This document shows, piece after piece, positions 7,001 to 15,579 of a stretch of DNA of 64,000 nt. Every line of letters starts with the position of its first letter. Within the stretch, counting starts at the first letter, position 1. A model generated the notes under the pieces. That model had not been told where the DNA came from and searched no databases. It saw nothing but the letters and a program-made list of their open reading frames with translations. The stretch lies in the NCBI RefSeq assembly GCF_017948485.1, contig NZ_JAFFSX010000005.1, positions 186,001 through 250,000 on the forward strand, in the 5' to 3' direction. A program made the translations under genes and the position numbers. The stretch comes from Streptomyces sp. GESEQ-35. GTDB lineage: Bacteria > Actinomycetota > Actinomycetes > Streptomycetales > Streptomycetaceae.

Positions 7001-8437
7001 CTACGTGGTGACGCTGGAGACGGGCGCGGCGGTCACCGGGGCGCTGCCTGCCGCGGTGCTGGTCGTGGCGGTGCTGGTGACCGGGGGGCTGCTCGTGGGT
7101 TCGCTCGTCGCCGGTTCGCTGGTGGCGGGCGCGCTGCTGGTGGCCGGGGTGCTGGGCGGGGGCGCGCTGGACGTCACCGGGGGAGGTGCGCTGCTGGTCT
7201 CCGGGGGAGGCGCGCTGGTCGTCACAGGGGGCGAACTCGTCACGGGCGGCGGCGGGGTGCTCGGTGGATCGGCGGGCGGTGGTGTGCTCGTGACCGGCGG
7301 CTTGGAACTGGGCGGCGGGCTCGACGGAGGCGCCGGAGAGCCGGGCGTCGTACTGGATGGGGGCGGTGACGACGAGGGCGGCTTACTGCCAGGTCCGTCG
7401 GTCGGCCGGGAGGACCCAGGGTCCGGGGGAGTGGTCGAACCTCCGGACCCACCTGATCCGCCGGAACCTCCCGAATCACCCCCGGCCACGCTCAGCATCA
7501 CGTACTCCCCGAACCTGAGCTCCGTCCCCGCGGGCGGATCCGACGCCGTGACCCGCGCACCGTCCGGCGGCAGCCCTTTCCCGTCGAAGGCGACCGCCAG
7601 CCCCTTGTCGGCCAGCCGCCGGCTCGCGTCGCCGAACGTCGTCCCGGCGACGTTCGGTACCGCCCGCCGCTCCCGGGTGTCGAAGGCCCGGTCCTGCCCA
7701 CCCGTCGTGCCGACCGGCCGGTTGATGCCCCGGTCGGCATTCTCGACGTCGACGAGGGCGATCCGATCCAGGGCGCGCGGTGCCGGCCGTACGGCCACGA
7801 CGGAGCCACGGTCGAATCCGGCCCACTCCTTGTTGCCGTCCTCGAACTCGACGGAAATCCGGCCGGTGTCACCTTCGAACGGACGTAGCGGATTTCCGCA
7901 ACTGCACTTCACGGTGGGCTGTCCCTGCCGGTCGACGAGAACCGCGATGCCGGCCTGGAGCAGTGAGTCGAAGGGGACGGCATTCCCCTTCTTGTAATCG
8001 TGGTTCTTCACGAGAGTGTCGTGACGTAACAGAACAGGTGTGAGCCGGTCCAGATAGGCCGGAATCCCGTCCGTGGTGATGTCCAGAACACGCGCCCACG
8101 CCTGAGCCTTCCGCTCGTTCGCGGGATCGGTGAGGAAGCGCTCAAGCTTCTCGACATCACAGATCGTCGGCTGTTTGGATCCCCCGTACAGGCCGGGTGT
8201 GTCCCCCTGCTGGAGACTGCCACGGGCGGACTGCGAGCGGATCCGGGCGTCTTGTCCCAGCCCGCCGTTCTCGTCGAAGAAGGGGGCGAGGGACGGAACT
8301 CCCGCGGCCACCGCCTTCACCACGAACAATTGTGCGTCTCTGTCGCACGCACTCAACGCCAGAACGAAAACCAGCAGGACGGCGATCCTCCGGACCACCG
8401 ATTTCCCCACCCTTTGCATCAACGCGCGAAATGTCAT
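7001..8437 (-). CDS. DUF6777-type lipoprotein with one PASTA domain and a low-complexity tail; contains a TTA codon
   Basis: The 478-residue protein begins at ATG 8437 with a GGGGGGAG Shine-Dalgarno. A signal peptide ends in lipobox LSAC (Cys31). Residues about 35-250 match the Streptomyces DUF6777 pattern (YGGSKQPTICDVEKL, KCSCGNPL). Residues about 259-318 (VPNVAGTTFGDASRRLADKG, DPPAGTELRFG) look like a PASTA domain, the module that binds peptidoglycan fragments in PknB kinases. The last 160 residues are Gly/Ser then Pro/Ser/Thr repeats, probably a wall-spanning spacer. Leu137 is encoded by TTA, a codon needing the bldA tRNA in Streptomyces, so expression may be developmental. It precedes the Ser/Thr kinase gene by 28 nt. 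The PASTA call is motif-based. Confidence 0.85.
   Translation of the reverse strand: MTFRALMQRVGKSVVRRIAVLLVFVLALSACDRDAQLFVVKAVAAGVPSLAPFFDENGGLGQDARIRSQSARGSLQQGDTPGLYGGSKQPTICDVEKLERFLTDPANERKAQAWARVLDITTDGIPAYLDRLTPVLLRHDTLVKNHDYKKGNAVPFDSLLQAGIAVLVDRQGQPTVKCSCGNPLRPFEGDTGRISVEFEDGNKEWAGFDRGSVVAVRPAPRALDRIALVDVENADRGINRPVGTTGGQDRAFDTRERRAVPNVAGTTFGDASRRLADKGLAVAFDGKGLPPDGARVTASDPPAGTELRFGEYVMLSVAGGDSGGSGGSGGSGGSTTPPDPGSSRPTDGPGSKPPSSSPPPSSTTPGSPAPPSSPPPSSKPPVTSTPPPADPPSTPPPPVTSSPPVTTSAPPPETSSAPPPVTSSAPPPSTPATSSAPATSEPATSEPTSSPPVTSTATTSTAAGSAPVTAAPVSSVTT
7004..7480 (-). repeat. Low-complexity coding repeats (Gly/Ser then Pro/Ser/Thr)
   Basis: This codes for the C-terminal 160 residues of the DUF6777 lipoprotein. 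It starts with GGSGGSGGSGG-type repeats and continues with degenerate PPPxTSS, SAP and ATSEPATSEP repeats. At DNA level there are many short GC-rich direct repeats, so length variation by slippage is likely. Confidence 0.85.
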
Positions 8438-8495
8438 CACCGCTCCCCCCGGCGGTTCCCCCAACGCGTTTCATGCTACTGAATGGAAAAGCCGT

Positions 8496-9446
8496 TCAGT
8501 GTCCTCGTGCGTTCAGTGAGGCCAAATAGGCGTTGTACGCCTCGAGTTCCTTGTCGCCGTCCCGGTCGGCCGCCCGGTCCGTGCGCCGCGCCTGCCGCTG
8601 CTCGCTCGCATGCCACTGGAACAACAAGGCGAGCAGCACCAGCACCGACGGGATCTCGCTGAACGCCCAGGCGATCCCGCCGGCCGCGTTCTGGTCGGCG
8701 AGCGCGTCGATACCGAGCGAGGCGGGCGGGTTCTTGAACGTCTCGACCATCGGCTCGGACGCCATCATCAACGCGATACCGAAGAACGCGTGGAACGGCA
8801 TGCCCGCGAACAGCTCCAGCATCCGCATCAGATAGCCGGGCCGATGCGGTCCCGGGTCGATGCCGATGATCGGCCAGAAGAAGACGACACCCACGGCGAG
8901 GAAGTGCACCATCATCGCGATGTGCCCCGTCTTGGACCCCATCAGGAAATCGAAGAGCGGCGTGAAGTACAGCGCGTACAGGCTCGCGATGAACAGCGGG
9001 ATGGTGAAGGCCGGGTGCGTGATGATCCGCATGTACCTGCTGTGCAGCACCGCCAGCAGCAGCTCGCGCGGCCCCCTGCGCCCCTTGCCGGCAACGGGCA
9101 GCACCCGCAACGCCAACGTGATCGGCGCGCCGAGCAGAATGAGAATCGGCGACAACATGCTGATCACCATGTGCTGCACCATGTGCACGCTGAACATCAC
9201 CATGCCGTAGTCGTTCAGCTTGGTGCACATCACGAGCGCGATGGTCAGCACACCGACGACATAGGCGACGGTCCGCCCCACCGGCCAGGCATCCCCACGC
9301 CGCCGCAGCCGCACGACGCCGTACGCGTACAGCGCGAGCCCCACCAGACAGGCGACAAGGAAGAACGGGTCGGCCGACCACTGAAGACCCCGCCCCAGCG
9401 TGAACGGCGGCAGATCCATGGTCATGCCGTGCCCGCTGTGATCCAT
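8496..9446 (-). CDS. CtaG-like cytochrome c oxidase assembly membrane protein
   Basis: The 316-residue protein is the caa3_CtaG type with about seven to eight membrane spans. It contains the family His pattern VHMVQHMVISMLSP, and GIDPGPHRPGY. An N-terminal MDHSGHGMTMD segment is rich in His and Met, fitting copper binding. Such proteins take part in copper delivery to cytochrome oxidase or copper handling. The start at ATG 9446 has AGGAG 8 nt upstream; a longer frame begins 45 nt earlier but lacks support. It lies 58 nt upstream of the DUF6777 gene on the same strand and may share a transcript with it. Confidence 0.85.
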   Translation of the reverse strand: MDHSGHGMTMDLPPFTLGRGLQWSADPFFLVACLVGLALYAYGVVRLRRRGDAWPVGRTVAYVVGVLTIALVMCTKLNDYGMVMFSVHMVQHMVISMLSPILILLGAPITLALRVLPVAGKGRRGPRELLLAVLHSRYMRIITHPAFTIPLFIASLYALYFTPLFDFLMGSKTGHIAMMVHFLAVGVVFFWPIIGIDPGPHRPGYLMRMLELFAGMPFHAFFGIALMMASEPMVETFKNPPASLGIDALADQNAAGGIAWAFSEIPSVLVLLALLFQWHASEQRQARRTDRAADRDGDKELEAYNAYLASLNARGH

Positions 9447-9504
9447 TCCGGCGGCTCCTGATTCGTGGGGGTTGTGCGTGTCTGTCCGCACACAGACTAG
9501 AACC

Positions 9505-9532
9505 GCCCCCGGCCGCAGCTGCGGCCGGGGGC
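9505..9532. terminator. Perfect 14-bp palindrome, terminator after pfkA
   Basis: GCCCCCGGCCGCAG pairs perfectly with CTGCGGCCGGGGGC, giving a 28-nt palindrome without a T tract, an I-shaped terminator style usual in Streptomyces. It sits 27 nt past the pfkA stop and upstream of the CtaG-like gene. Confidence 0.75.
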
Positions 9533-9559
9533 AGACTCTTCAGTTCCGCACGACTCGAT

Positions 9560-10585
9560 CTAGAGCACGCATTCGGCTTCTTCGTAGCGCTCCGCGGGAA
9601 CCGTCTTCAGCGTCTCCACGGCCTTCGCCAACGACACCATCACAATGTCGGTCCCCCGAAGTGCCGTCATCTTCCCGAACTCCCCACGGTGCACAGCCTC
9701 CACCGCATGCCACCCGAACCGAGTGGCGAGAACCCGGTCGTACGCGGTCGGCGTCCCCCCACGCTGCACATGCCCGAGGATCACCGGCCGCGCCTCCTTG
9801 CCCAGCCGCTCCTCCAGCTCGATCGACAGCTGACGGGCGATCCCGGCGAAGCGCTCATGGCCGTAGATGTCCTTGCCGCCCTCGTCGAAGGCCATGGAGC
9901 CCGGCATCGGCTTGGCCCCCTCCGCCGCCACGACGATCGCGAACCGCTTCCCGGCCTCGAACCGCTCCCCGACGACCTTGGCCAACTCCTCGATGTCGAA
10001 GGGCCGTTCCGGTACGACGATGGCGTGTGCGCCGGCCGCCATGCCGGAGTGGAGCGCGATCCAGCCGGTGTGACGGCCCATGACCTCGACCACCAGCACC
10101 CGCTGGTGGGACTCGGCGGTCGTCTTGAGGCGGTCCAGCGCTTCGGTCGCCACGCCCACGGCCGTGTCGAAGCCGAAGGTGACGTCCGTGACCGCGATGT
10201 CGTTGTCGATGGTCTTCGGCACGCCCACCACGGGCAGGCCACTGTCCGACATGAGCCGGGCCGCCTTGAGCGTGCCCTCGCCGCCGATCGGGATGATGGC
10301 GTCGAGGCCGAGCTCCGCGAGATGGCCCTTCGCCCGCTCCACACCGTCCCGCAGATGGGACGGCTGGACACGGGAGGAACCGAGGATCGTGCCGCCGCGA
10401 GCCAGGATGCCGCTGACCGCGTCGAGGTCGAGCTTGAGGTAGTCGCACTCCAGGAGGCCCTTCCAGCCGTCCCGGAAACCGATGACCTCGTCGCCGTGGT
10501 CGACGACGGCGCGGTGCACGACGGACCGGATGACGGCGTTCAGGCCGGGGCAGTCGCCGCCGGACGTGAGGACACCAATGCGCAT
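9560..10585 (-). CDS. pfkA: 6-phosphofructokinase
   Basis: The 341-residue enzyme phosphorylates fructose 6-phosphate in glycolysis. Motifs include the phosphate-binding LTSGGDCPGLNAVIR at the start, IPIGGEGTLKAA, and PKTIDND with VMGRHTGWIA. This is the actinobacterial group III type, in which GGEGT (Gly rather than Asp after GGE) suggests ATP use while Lys in PKTIDND is shared with pyrophosphate-dependent relatives; donor choice should therefore be tested. The start is ATG 10585 directly before the fold; a longer frame reading through the promoter region was rejected. The 190 nt upstream, before gatD, hold the probable promoter. Confidence 0.95.
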   Translation of the reverse strand: MRIGVLTSGGDCPGLNAVIRSVVHRAVVDHGDEVIGFRDGWKGLLECDYLKLDLDAVSGILARGGTILGSSRVQPSHLRDGVERAKGHLAELGLDAIIPIGGEGTLKAARLMSDSGLPVVGVPKTIDNDIAVTDVTFGFDTAVGVATEALDRLKTTAESHQRVLVVEVMGRHTGWIALHSGMAAGAHAIVVPERPFDIEELAKVVGERFEAGKRFAIVVAAEGAKPMPGSMAFDEGGKDIYGHERFAGIARQLSIELEERLGKEARPVILGHVQRGGTPTAYDRVLATRFGWHAVEAVHRGEFGKMTALRGTDIVMVSLAKAVETLKTVPAERYEEAECVL

Positions 10586-10775
10586 AGCCCGAAATACCTT
10601 CTCAACGTGGGCCGGGGACCGGACCACGTTGTCCGGCTCGATCCCCGCCACCCTAGCGGCAGGAAGGGGCGGGGCCGAACCGTGCGTCCGCCTGCTGGAC
10701 GACCCCGCTCACCTGTGCGGACACATCGTCAGACGGGCTGGTAAAGCCTGGCTGGAGAGCAGGTGTACACCGAGG

Positions 10776-11504
10776 TCAGGCGGGCTGCTGCGCGGCCGAG
10801 ATGCGCTCGGTGCGCAGCGACTCGTACCACCGGTCGTCGGTCGGCGGCAGCGCGTTCACATCGAGCGCCAGCTTCAGCAGCAGGTCGGCGATCTGCGGGT
10901 TCCGGGCCAGCACCGGGCCGTGCATGTACGTACCGAACACCGTGTCGTTGTACGCGCCCTCCGTGCCGTCGCCGGTGCCGTTGCCCTTGCCGAGGTGCAC
11001 CTGGGCGAGAGGGCGGGCGGTGGGGCCGAGGTGGGTGACGCCCTGGTGGTTCTCGAAGCCGGTCAGCTGCGGCAGACCCAGGCGCGGGTCGATGTCGGCG
11101 AGTACGTCGCCGACGCACCGCTCGCCCTCACCGCGCACGGACACCACATCCAGCAGCCCGAGGCCGGGCTCGCGCTGGCCGAGGTCGTTGATGAACTCAT
11201 GGCCGAGGATCTGGTAGCCCGCGCACACCGAGAACAGGATCGCGCCGTTGCCGGCGGCGCGGTGCAGCCCGCCGTCCCGGCGCAGGCGTTCGGCCGCGAG
11301 CCGCTGCGGCCGGTCCTCGCCGCCGCCGATCAGATAGATGTCGCCGGACGTCGGGATCGGCTGGTCGCTGCGGACGTCCAGACGGGCCACGTCGAGGCCG
11401 CGCTGCCGGGCCCGGCGCTCCACGACGAGGACGTTGCCCTGGTCGCCGTACGTGCTGAGCAGGTCGGGATAGACCCAGACGACCCGCAGGCTGTTGTCGC
11501 TCAC
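10776..11504 (-). CDS. gatD: Lipid II isoglutaminyl synthase, glutamine amidotransferase subunit GatD
   Basis: The 242-residue class I glutamine amidotransferase has catalytic Cys94 in SVCAGYQILG and His195 in GTYMHGP. GatD releases ammonia from glutamine and, with MurT, amidates the D-glutamate of the lipid II stem peptide, at the inner face of the membrane. Its gene is 16 nt downstream of murT on the same strand, the expected arrangement. Length and catalytic Cys position agree with known GatD proteins. Confidence 0.95.
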   Translation of the reverse strand: MSDNSLRVVWVYPDLLSTYGDQGNVLVVERRARQRGLDVARLDVRSDQPIPTSGDIYLIGGGEDRPQRLAAERLRRDGGLHRAAGNGAILFSVCAGYQILGHEFINDLGQREPGLGLLDVVSVRGEGERCVGDVLADIDPRLGLPQLTGFENHQGVTHLGPTARPLAQVHLGKGNGTGDGTEGAYNDTVFGTYMHGPVLARNPQIADLLLKLALDVNALPPTDDRWYESLRTERISAAQQPA

Positions 11505-11520
11505 AAAAGTCCCCTGTGTG

Positions 11521-12759
11521 TCAGTTGCCGACGCGGCGGCGCAGATCCTGGAAGGCGGTGTAGTTCGCGATGACCTCGATGCGGCCCGGCGGGCTCATCT
11601 GCACGGCCTGGTCGAGGTTCTCGCAGACCTGGAAGTGCTGGTCGGCGACCTCGAGACGCACCGCGAGGTCCAGCTTGCGGTCGCCGATGACGCAGATCGG
11701 GTGGCCGGTCAGCCGCGTGTAGTCGACGTCCCACAGCCAGGAGGTGTCGGTGCCGTCGGCGCCGCGCGCGTTCACGGAGAGGATCACCGGAGTCGGCGGC
11801 GGATCGATCAGGCTGAACGTCTCGAGCCAGCCGGCCGGGTTCTTCGCGAGCAGCAGCCGCAGATCACGCTGCTGGAACTGCACGATGTCATAGCGTCCGG
11901 CCACGGCCTGCACCTGGTACATACGCTCCAGCGCGACCTGCGGCGGCACCCCGAACACGGCGGCGACGGCGGCCGAGGAGGCGGCGTTGGCCTTGTTGGC
12001 ACGGCCCGGCAGCTGGAGGTGGATCGGCCAGGCGGAGCCGTGCGGGTCGAGCACATGGTCGCCCGACAGCGCCCAGGTGGGCGTGGGCCGCCGGAAACCG
12101 CACTCGCCGCAGAACCAGTCGTCACCCGGCCGCTGCATCACACCACCGCAGGACGGGCAGGACCAGGCGTCGTCCTTCCACATCTGCCCGGCGGCGACCC
12201 AGATCACGTTGGGCGAGGAGGACGCGGCCCACACCACGAGCGGGTCGTCGGCGTTGGCGACGATCACGGCCTTCGAGCCGGCGAGTCCCTCCCGCCAGTT
12301 CTCGGCGAGCATCCGGGTCTCGGCGGCGCGGTCGAGCTGGTCGCGGGAGAGGTTGAGCAGGGCGATGCACTTCGGGTCGGTGTCCCGGGCCACCCCGGCG
12401 AGGTACTTCTCGTCGACCTCGATCACGCCGTACCGCGCGTCGGAGCCACCGGCCAGCGCGGAGGTGATGCCGGCGGGCATGTTGGCACCGAGCGCGTTCG
12501 AGACGACCGGACCCGCGGCGCGCAGGGCCTCGGCGATCAGCCGGGTCGTCGTGGTCTTGCCGTTGGTCGCCGACACCAGGATCACGTCCAGGTGCTGGGC
12601 GAGCCGCGCGAGGAGGTCGGGGTCGAGTTTGAGGGCCACCCGGCCGCCGATGACCGAACCGCTGCCGCGCCCGGCGGCGCGCGACGCCGCCGCGACCGCC
12701 TTGCCCGCGGTCACGGCGAGCTTGGCCCGCGGCGTGAGCGGGTCCGAGTTGCCTGACAT
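11521..12759 (-). CDS. murT: Lipid II isoglutaminyl synthase, Mur ligase-like subunit MurT
   Basis: The 412-residue protein has the Mur ligase P-loop VSATNGKTTTTRLIAEAL, a central domain with a zinc-ribbon insertion (CPSCGG...CGECGF), and a C-terminal MurT-type domain. It activates the glutamate alpha-carboxyl of lipid II with ATP and uses ammonia from GatD. The open frame continues 516 nt upstream across the divergent def gene, so the start was placed at ATG 12759, just before conserved sequence; a GGAGG-like run precedes it. It forms an operon with gatD. Confidence 0.95.
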   Translation of the reverse strand: MSGNSDPLTPRAKLAVTAGKAVAAASRAAGRGSGSVIGGRVALKLDPDLLARLAQHLDVILVSATNGKTTTTRLIAEALRAAGPVVSNALGANMPAGITSALAGGSDARYGVIEVDEKYLAGVARDTDPKCIALLNLSRDQLDRAAETRMLAENWREGLAGSKAVIVANADDPLVVWAASSSPNVIWVAAGQMWKDDAWSCPSCGGVMQRPGDDWFCGECGFRRPTPTWALSGDHVLDPHGSAWPIHLQLPGRANKANAASSAAVAAVFGVPPQVALERMYQVQAVAGRYDIVQFQQRDLRLLLAKNPAGWLETFSLIDPPPTPVILSVNARGADGTDTSWLWDVDYTRLTGHPICVIGDRKLDLAVRLEVADQHFQVCENLDQAVQMSPPGRIEVIANYTAFQDLRRRVGN

Positions 12760-12857
12760 CAGTTCCCGATCCTCCTTGCGTACGCGCCGCGCCTCTGCCT
12801 GACGGCAACGTGGTGATGGCCAGCCTATCGAGATCCATTCGCACTCCCGAATCGCCG

Positions 12858-12863
12858 TACCCT
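12858..12863 (+). promoter_or_regulatory. Putative -10 box of a leaderless def promoter
   Basis: TACCCT (TAnnnT form) ends 7 nt before ATG 12871; there is no Shine-Dalgarno. The spacing equals that at two other starts in this window (18757 and 23367). Confidence 0.4.
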
Positions 12864-12870
12864 TGCGGCC

Positions 12871-13425
12871 ATGCGTAACGGCTCCATTCCGGGCGCGCGC
12901 GGGCGCGTCCGGCCCCTCAATCTGCTCGGCGAAGCGGTCCTGCACGGCCCCTGCCGGGAGGTCACCGACTTCGGCCCCGAACTGGCCGCACTCGTCGACG
13001 ACTTGTTCGCGACGATGTACGCGGCACAGGGGGTGGGGCTGGCCGCGAACCAGGTGGGGGAGTCCCTGCGGGTGTTCGTCTACGACTGCCCCGACGACGA
13101 GGAGATTCGGCATCTGGGACACATCGTGAACCCGCGGCTGGTGGAGGCGGACGGGGTGGTGATCCGCGGCCCGGAGGGCTGCCTGTCCCTGCCGGGTCTG
13201 GAGGCGGGGACGGAACGCTACGACCACGCGGTGGTCGAGGGCTTCACGGTGACGGGCGAGCCGGTGACCGTGCATGGCACGGGTTTCTTCGCACGGTGCC
13301 TACAGCATGAGTGCGACCACTTGGAGGGCAAGGTGTACTCGGACCACCTGAGAGGTTGGCGCCACCGCCGACTCATGAGGCAAGTGGCCCGAGCCTCTTG
13401 GCGCAGGCCCCGGGCACGTACCTAG
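12871..13425 (+). CDS. def: Peptide deformylase
   Basis: The 184-residue metalloenzyme removes the formyl group from N-terminal methionine of new proteins. All three signature motifs are present: GVGLAANQVG (54-63), EGCLSLPG with metal ligand Cys104, and HECDH with His146, Glu147 and His150. A basic extension (RGWRHRRLMRQ...) ends the protein. The TAG stop lies inside a dispersed repeat, so the last residues may have been set by insertion of that repeat. It is divergent from murT and appears leaderless. Confidence 0.94.
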   Translation: MRNGSIPGARGRVRPLNLLGEAVLHGPCREVTDFGPELAALVDDLFATMYAAQGVGLAANQVGESLRVFVYDCPDDEEIRHLGHIVNPRLVEADGVVIRGPEGCLSLPGLEAGTERYDHAVVEGFTVTGEPVTVHGTGFFARCLQHECDHLEGKVYSDHLRGWRHRRLMRQVARASWRRPRART

Positions 13426-13456
13426 GGGCGCGGGGAACTGCGCGACAAGCCACGAC
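13421..13456 (+). repeat. Stop-codon-associated dispersed repeat, copy 2
   Basis: CCTAGGGGCGCGGGGAACTG plus CGCGACAAGCCACGAC. It provides the TAG stop codon of def. It matches copies 1, 3 and 4 over the GCGGGGAACTGCGCGAC core. Confidence 0.8.
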
Positions 13457-13480
13457 GTACCCGCAGACGGCAAACAACCG

Positions 13481-14122
13481 TCAGAACCCCGGCCCCCCCA
13501 CCTTGTCCCCGGCGGCAGCCAGTCGTCCCCACAACAGATCAGCCAAACTCCGCACCAACTCGGCCCGAGTACACGGCCGTTCCCCCAGCCACCAATCCCC
13601 GGCCGCGTGCATCATCCCGACGATCCCATGCCCCCACACCCGAGCCAGCTGCTGACTCCCCGGCCCGAGATCCAACCGATCCTCGATGACCTGGGCCAAC
13701 TCCTCGCCCATCCGCCGAAGCAGCGGCCCCGACTGAACGCCGACATTGAACCCGTGGTCGCTCGACGACCCCTCGGACGGATGCATCAGGAACCGGTACA
13801 CCTGGGGACGTGCCTCGATCGCCGCCAGATACGTGTCGAGCGTGTTCTCGACCCGCTCCCGTCGGTCCGCCGGGGCATCCAACGCGGCCCGCAGGGAATT
13901 CAGCAGCGCATCGGTATGCCGTTTGGCAAGGGCGGCGTAAAGCCCGCCCTTGTCGCCGAAGTGCCGGTAGAGGATCGGCTTGGTGATGCCCGCCTCCGCG
14001 GCGATCGCGTTCATCGAGGCCTGCGGGCCGTCGCGGAGCACCACTCTGTCCGCGGCTTCGAGCAGCTCGCGCCGGCGCCGGTCGGCCGACCGCTGTTGTT
14101 CGGTCCGCTGCGTGGTGTCCAT
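13481..14122 (-). CDS. TetR family regulator, probably of the adjacent acyl-CoA dehydrogenase
   Basis: The 213-residue protein has an N-terminal TetR helix-turn-helix (about 18-65, MNAIAAEAGITKPILYRHFGDKGGLYAAL) and an all-helical ligand domain. The ATG at 14122 has AGGGGGA 7 nt upstream; the longer frame was rejected. It is divergent from an acyl-CoA dehydrogenase gene, with several inverted repeats between them, so control of fatty-acid degradation and of itself is likely. The ligand is probably an acyl-CoA, by inference from the neighbour. Confidence 0.88.
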   Translation of the reverse strand: MDTTQRTEQQRSADRRRRELLEAADRVVLRDGPQASMNAIAAEAGITKPILYRHFGDKGGLYAALAKRHTDALLNSLRAALDAPADRRERVENTLDTYLAAIEARPQVYRFLMHPSEGSSSDHGFNVGVQSGPLLRRMGEELAQVIEDRLDLGPGSQQLARVWGHGIVGMMHAAGDWWLGERPCTRAELVRSLADLLWGRLAAAGDKVGGPGF

Positions 14123-14225
14123 GTGGTATCCCCCTGCTGAATCGGTGACGCCTGCGCAAAATAACACTTCAGTTGCTCCTGACATCGAACTGGCTGCCGA
14201 GCAGTCATCAGGAGTTGACTTTTCC

Positions 14226-14262
14226 TACCCGTCGGTAACAGACTGCGGTTACCGCAAGTAAC
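14226..14262. promoter_or_regulatory. Overlapping inverted repeats, candidate TetR operators
   Basis: TACCCGTCGGTA (14226-14237), CGGTAAC paired with GTTACCG (14233-14239 and 14248-14254), and GTTACCGCAAGTAAC (14248-14262) overlap in the space between the divergent TetR and acyl-CoA dehydrogenase genes. A TTGACT -35-like hexamer lies just before, at 14215-14220. Confidence 0.5.
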
Positions 14263-14290
14263 AGGATAGTGCGTCGCCGCTGGAGGGGAC

Positions 14291-15520
14291 ATGGCCGAGT
14301 TCACCATGGAGCTCAACGACGAACAGAAGGAGGTCCGGGACTGGCTGCACGGCTTCGCCGCCGACGTCATCCGTCCCGCGGCCGCCGAATGGGACGAGCG
14401 TGAGGAAACTCCCTGGCCGGTCATCCAGGAGGCCGCCAAGCTCGGCATCTACTCCCTGGACTTCTACGCCCAGCAGTACTTCGACCCCACCGGCCTCGGC
14501 ATACCCATGGCCATGGAGGAGCTGTTCTGGGGCGACGCGGGCATCGGGCTCTCCATCGTCGGCACGGGCCTCGCCGCCGTCGGCGTCCTCGCCAACGGAA
14601 CCGAGGAGCAGATCGGCACCTGGATCCCCCAGATGTACGGCGACGCCAACGATGTCAAGGTCGCCGCGTTCTGCTCCTCCGAGCCGGACGCCGGCTCCGA
14701 CGTGGCCTCCATGCGTACGCGCGCCGTGTACGACGAGGCCAAGGACGAGTGGGTGATCAACGGCACGAAGACCTGGGCGACCAACGGCGGCATCGCCAAC
14801 GTCCACGTCGTCGTCGCGGTCGTCGACCCCGACCTCGGCTCCAAGGGCCACGCCTCCTTCATCGTCCCGCCGAACACGCCCGGCCTGTCCCAGGGCCAGA
14901 AGTTCAAGAAGCACGGCATCCGCGCCTCGCACACCGCCGAGGTCGTCCTGGAGGACGTGCGGGTCCCCGGCTCCTGCCTCCTCGGCGGCAAGGAGAAGCT
15001 GGACCAGCGACTGGCACGGACCCGCGAGCGGGCGAAGGCCTCCGGCGGTGAGCGGGTGAAGAACGCGGCGATGGCGACGTTCGAGGCTTCGCGTCCGGCG
15101 GTGGGTGCGATGGCCGTAGGTACGGCACGTGCCGCGTACGAGGTGGCCCTCGACTACGCCATGGCGCGTGAGCAGTTCGGGCGCCCGATCATCGACAACC
15201 AGGGTGTGGCTTTCGAGCTCGCGGACATGCGGACGTCGATCGACGCGGCGCGTCTGCTCGTCTGGCGGGCTTCCTGGATGGCGGTCAACGGGAAGCCTTT
15301 CACCGCTGCCGAGGGGTCGATGTCGAAGCTGTTCGCGAGCGAGACGGCGAAGAGCGTTACCGCCCAGGCGATCCAGATTCTGGGCGGTAACGGGTACACG
15401 CGGGAGTATCCGGTGGAGCGGATGCACCGGGATGCGGCGATCTACACGATCTTTGAGGGGACCAGTGAGATTCAGCGGCTGGTGATTGCCCGGACGCTCT
15501 CGGGGATGTCCATTCGGTAG
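14291..15520 (+). CDS. Acyl-CoA dehydrogenase
   Basis: The 409-residue flavoenzyme contains the three family domains: a helical N-terminus, a beta domain with [19 protein letters not shown] and [14 protein letters not shown], and a C-terminal helical domain ending in [19 protein letters not shown]. Glu of EGTSEIQ is the usual catalytic base. It oxidises acyl-CoA to enoyl-CoA in the cytosol, with electron-transfer flavoprotein as likely acceptor. GGAGGGGAC precedes the ATG. The next 58 nt hold a dispersed repeat shared with the convergent cupin gene. Confidence 0.95.
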   Translation: MAEFTMELNDEQKEVRDWLHGFAADVIRPAAAEWDEREETPWPVIQEAAKLGIYSLDFYAQQYFDPTGLGIPMAMEELFWGDAGIGLSIVGTGLAAVGVLANGTEEQIGTWIPQMYGDANDVKVAAFCSSEPDAGSDVASMRTRAVYDEAKDEWVINGTKTWATNGGIANVHVVVAVVDPDLGSKGHASFIVPPNTPGLSQGQKFKKHGIRASHTAEVVLEDVRVPGSCLLGGKEKLDQRLARTRERAKASGGERVKNAAMATFEASRPAVGAMAVGTARAAYEVALDYAMAREQFGRPIIDNQGVAFELADMRTSIDAARLLVWRASWMAVNGKPFTAAEGSMSKLFASETAKSVTAQAIQILGGNGYTREYPVERMHRDAAIYTIFEGTSEIQRLVIARTLSGMSIR

Positions 15521-15534
15521 TTGCGCGGCTGCGG

Positions 15535-15579
15535 GTCGTGGGGGCTGATCGCGCAGTTCCCCGCGCCCCTTCGGGGCGC
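15535..15579 (-). repeat. Stop-codon-associated dispersed repeat, copy 3
   Basis: Read on the minus strand it starts directly at the cupin TAG stop: the GCGCCCC-GAA-GGGGCGC hairpin, then GGGGAACTGCGCGATCAGCC. It also lies just after the convergent acyl-CoA dehydrogenase gene, so it may serve as a two-way terminator. Confidence 0.85.

Noticed and set aside
6957..7997. 346-codon plus-strand frame of Gly/Val-rich repeats
   Set aside because: Antisense of the Pro/Ser/Thr tail of the DUF6777 lipoprotein; no Shine-Dalgarno.
11494..12756. 420-codon plus-strand frame opposite murT
   Set aside because: Antisense shadow of murT, which has full Mur ligase motifs.
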